From: an uncultured Selenomonadales bacterium
Lineage (GTDB): Bacteria > Bacillota > Negativicutes > Selenomonadales > Selenomonadaceae
DNA length: 8,737 nucleotides
Reading direction: 5' to 3'
Assembly (NCBI GenBank): GCA_947305445.1
Contig: CAMZDU010000030.1
Location: forward strand, 1-8,737
In this document: positions 6,773 through 8,737 of the stretch, piece by piece
Numbering within the stretch: the stretch's first letter is position 1
Layout: each line of letters opens with the position of its first letter
Notes under the pieces: generated by a model
The model's database searches: none
What the model saw: the letters and a program-made list of their open reading frames with translations, nothing else
Told to the model about the DNA's origin: nothing
Program-made: the position numbers and the translations under genes

Positions 6773-8464
6773 TCACTGCTCAGGAATAATTATTTCTGCG
6801 CCGCGGTTGGGATTGTTGGAAGCAATCAACGATGAATCCGGAGAATAACGCGCTTTGAATTTGGCTATCTCGTCGCTGAATTGCGGGATAAATTTTTCGA
6901 GACGTTTGGCGGCCTCCGCAGTCAGCTCCGGCAGACGCAACAAAAGCTCGCGATACCAATCAAGCCGCTCCTCGTAATGCTGACTCATTAGCCGTTCGGC
7001 GCGCACGTAAGCATAAGCTTTCTCCGCGACCATGCGTCGCAAGTTACGATTTTTAATCAGCAGGTTAAGTTTGTTAAGGAACTCGCGCTCGTCACGGTAA
7101 ATGAAACCGGTCTTGCCCTCTTCGATTGTTTTGGCATAGACGACGGGCGAAGCCAATGCAACCGCGCCGCTGCCCGCGCACTCGATGAACTTCAAGTCGG
7201 ATTTGGAGCGATTGAACTCATTGTCGCGCAAAGGCAACAGCGCAATATCCGACGAACGAATTGCGGCCTCGTAAGCGTCGTAGGAAATGAACTGGCCTTC
7301 GTATTTATTCATGTCGCCGACGAAAGTTTTGTTCTCGGTATCCAGCGCGTCGAATAAATTTCTGCGCGACAAAATTTTAAAGGCGACCTTGTTGCCGTAT
7401 TGCTTGGCGATTTTATTGAGCAACGGCAGAAGTTCGATAAAATCGCCGTCGCGATTAAGTGCGCCGAAAAAAATCGTGACGGGTCTTTTCTGCTTGAACT
7501 CGTAATCAAAATCACGCGGCGGCGGCAATCTGCGCAACTGATTGGCAAAAACCGTGACGTGTGGATTAAATTGGCTGAGGAAGTCCGCCAGATACGGTGT
7601 CGACGTTTGAATTGCATGCACCGCACGGAAATTTATCCACGCGGTTTTTTTGTAATCGTTTTCCCACAGCACGGGGTGGTCGTCCATTTCGGAAATGAAT
7701 AAAATTTCTTTCTCGCGCAATCTGTTGAAAAAATTCAGTCCGACCGCAAACGACGGGAAACACATTCGCTGATTGATAAATATGCGCCGCTCGAACTGCT
7801 CCTGATCGAAAAGTTTGTACGGCTTGCCGACGGGTGAAGACACGATATAAACGTTCTGCTCCGTCATGAAGAAGGCGTTGGGCATGTGGACGCGGCTCGG
7901 TGCGCAAACGGTCGATTCGCCGATTAACGTTTGCACCAAAGTTTTTTTCGGCGGCTCGCCTTTGCAGGCGGTGAAAATGTAAACGAAGACCGCCAGCTCC
8001 GTTTTGGCAAGCTCGGCGATTTGTCGTGTGACTTTAACGCCGCGACCAGCATTGAGCGAGCGCAGGACGTTCAAGCCGGCATCTTGAATGGCGTCTTGCA
8101 GTTCGTCCTTGGTGAGCGTGACTTTAAATTTCGGCGGCTTGCCTTCCAGGAGCGCGTTAATGTTATCCACGTGCCCGATGTTGTCGAGCGTGAAAATCAA
8201 CGTGCCGGTGTCTTTAAGATGCTTGGCGACTTTTTTTATCAGCGCGACAAGTTTTTTATTCGGAAGCGTGCCGATAAGCGGGCTTTGCACCAAAATCGTA
8301 TCAAACAAGCCGTCAACTTTGGTCAAGTCGTTGGCGACGGTATAACTGCAATCGGGCTGAATCTCCAAAAATTTTTCTTCGGACGTTTCAAAATCCGCAG
8401 GCGCGTCGCCGATAAGTTCAAGAACAGTTTTTGCCCGCGCCGGAATAAAAGTTTCAAAAGTCAT
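6773..8464 (-). CDS. Glycosyltransferase with N-terminal methyltransferase-like region
   Basis: The protein has 563 residues in two parts. Residues about 10-140 follow the plan of a class I SAM methyltransferase: TVLELIGDAP (13-22), FDTILVQSPL (54-63), LKDTGTLIFTLDN (83-95) and LQDAIQDAGLNVL (122-134). The glycine-rich SAM loop is absent, so this part may not be catalytic. Residues about 190-510 resemble a GT4-type retaining glycosyltransferase. Its C-terminal Rossmann half includes VTIFFGALNRDGDF (329-342), YEAAIRSSDIALLPL (398-412), a KFIECAGSGAVALASPVVYA stretch (425-444) holding the nucleotide-sugar Glu, and EEGKTGFIYRD (448-458). It is probably cytoplasmic and would add a sugar to a surface polysaccharide, S-layer protein or flagellin. 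The ATG start has GAGG 8 nt upstream. It follows another glycosyltransferase by 14 bp, so the two belong to one glycan operon. The acceptor and donor are unknown. Confidence 0.82.
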   Translation of the reverse strand: MTFETFIPARAKTVLELIGDAPADFETSEEKFLEIQPDCSYTVANDLTKVDGLFDTILVQSPLIGTLPNKKLVALIKKVAKHLKDTGTLIFTLDNIGHVDNINALLEGKPPKFKVTLTKDELQDAIQDAGLNVLRSLNAGRGVKVTRQIAELAKTELAVFVYIFTACKGEPPKKTLVQTLIGESTVCAPSRVHMPNAFFMTEQNVYIVSSPVGKPYKLFDQEQFERRIFINQRMCFPSFAVGLNFFNRLREKEILFISEMDDHPVLWENDYKKTAWINFRAVHAIQTSTPYLADFLSQFNPHVTVFANQLRRLPPPRDFDYEFKQKRPVTIFFGALNRDGDFIELLPLLNKIAKQYGNKVAFKILSRRNLFDALDTENKTFVGDMNKYEGQFISYDAYEAAIRSSDIALLPLRDNEFNRSKSDLKFIECAGSGAVALASPVVYAKTIEEGKTGFIYRDEREFLNKLNLLIKNRNLRRMVAEKAYAYVRAERLMSQHYEERLDWYRELLLRLPELTAEAAKRLEKFIPQFSDEIAKFKARYSPDSSLIASNNPNRGAEIIIPEQ

Positions 8465-8478
8465 CGCGTCGTCCTCAT

Positions 8479-8737
8479 TCAGCGAACTAAACTATACATC
8501 AAGTCTTCCTGCGCCTTCATGCACTTGAGCAACTCGAAACGCTCAATAATTGTCTCGCGAGCCGCCGCACCGATTTTGCGGGCGCGTTCGGGGTTGTCGA
8601 GGTGCTCTTCGATTTTGCGGGCAATGTGATACGGCGAACGGAATTCCGCGAGCAAACCGTTGACGTTGTCTTCCATGACTTCCTGCACGGGCGGAGTTTT
8701 TGAACAAACCATGGGACAACCGAAACTCATCGCTTCC
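8479..8737 (-). CDS. Glycosyltransferase family 4-type, C-terminal part (cut by window edge)
   Basis: The gene enters from the right edge and about 85 residues are visible. They begin EAMSFGCPMVCSKTPPVQEV, the donor-binding motif in which the Glu contacts the nucleotide sugar. They continue NVNGLLAEF, a helical stretch with LDNPERARKIGAAARETIIE, and ERFELLKCMKAQEDLMY. This is the standard C-terminal end of group 1 (GT4/GT-B) glycosyltransferases. The methionine at 8730 is inside the motif and is not a start. It lies 14 bp before the next glycosyltransferase gene, which indicates shared transcription and a common role in surface glycan synthesis. The specificity cannot be told from this fragment. 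Confidence 0.88.
   Translation of the reverse strand, partial: EAMSFGCPMVCSKTPPVQEVMEDNVNGLLAEFRSPYHIARKIEEHLDNPERARKIGAAARETIIERFELLKCMKAQEDLMYSLVR

Noticed and set aside
7931..8629. Long plus-strand open frame of 232 codons opposite the glycosyltransferase genes
   Set aside because: It lies antisense to a gene with clear family motifs and a good ribosome site, spans the junction of two real genes, and its product shows no recognisable domain.

Overview
The window reads as chromosomal DNA of a diderm Firmicute, most likely a member of the Negativicutes (Selenomonas-like). Two features point this way. A periplasmic efflux adaptor implies an outer membrane, while a 331-residue FloA-type flotillin next to a short NfeD protein is a Firmicutes arrangement. 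Shine-Dalgarno sites are strong (GGAGG, AAGGAGG). The taxonomic call is an inference; there is no rRNA or other marker here.

Layout: the left end (1-1214) is on the plus strand and holds the tail of an unidentified gene followed by a MacA/HlyD-type membrane fusion protein. From 1240 to the right edge every gene is on the minus strand. Read in the direction of transcription (right to left) they are: the C-terminal part of a GT4-type glycosyltransferase (8479-8737, cut by the window), a 563-residue glycosyltransferase with a methyltransferase-like N-terminal region (6773-8464), a short NfeD protein (6344-6724), FloA (5332-6327), a strong intrinsic terminator (5280-5321), a DUF2971 protein (3864-5228), a small membrane-anchored protein (3486-3848) and HypF (1240-3468). 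HypF converges on the efflux adaptor with only 25 bp between the stop codons. No gene-free stretch exceeds about 100 bp, and I see no tRNA, rRNA, CRISPR array, insertion sequence or attachment site.

Functionally there are four blocks: an efflux adaptor whose ABC permease is not downstream; a compact DUF2971 / small membrane protein / hypF cluster with 14-17 bp gaps, hypF itself making the thiocarbamoyl precursor of the CN ligands of [NiFe]-hydrogenase; an NfeD-FloA membrane-microdomain pair; and a surface-glycan glycosyltransferase pair.

Most of this is recognisable housekeeping or accessory content and I do not see a clear new system. The points most worth a second look are the very dense AAATTT palindromes, concentrated in hypF and the DUF2971 gene and coupled to Asn-Phe dipeptides; the unusually long DUF2971 protein sitting in an apparent operon with hypF; and the glycosyltransferase fused to a methyltransferase-like region with no intact SAM-binding glycine motif.
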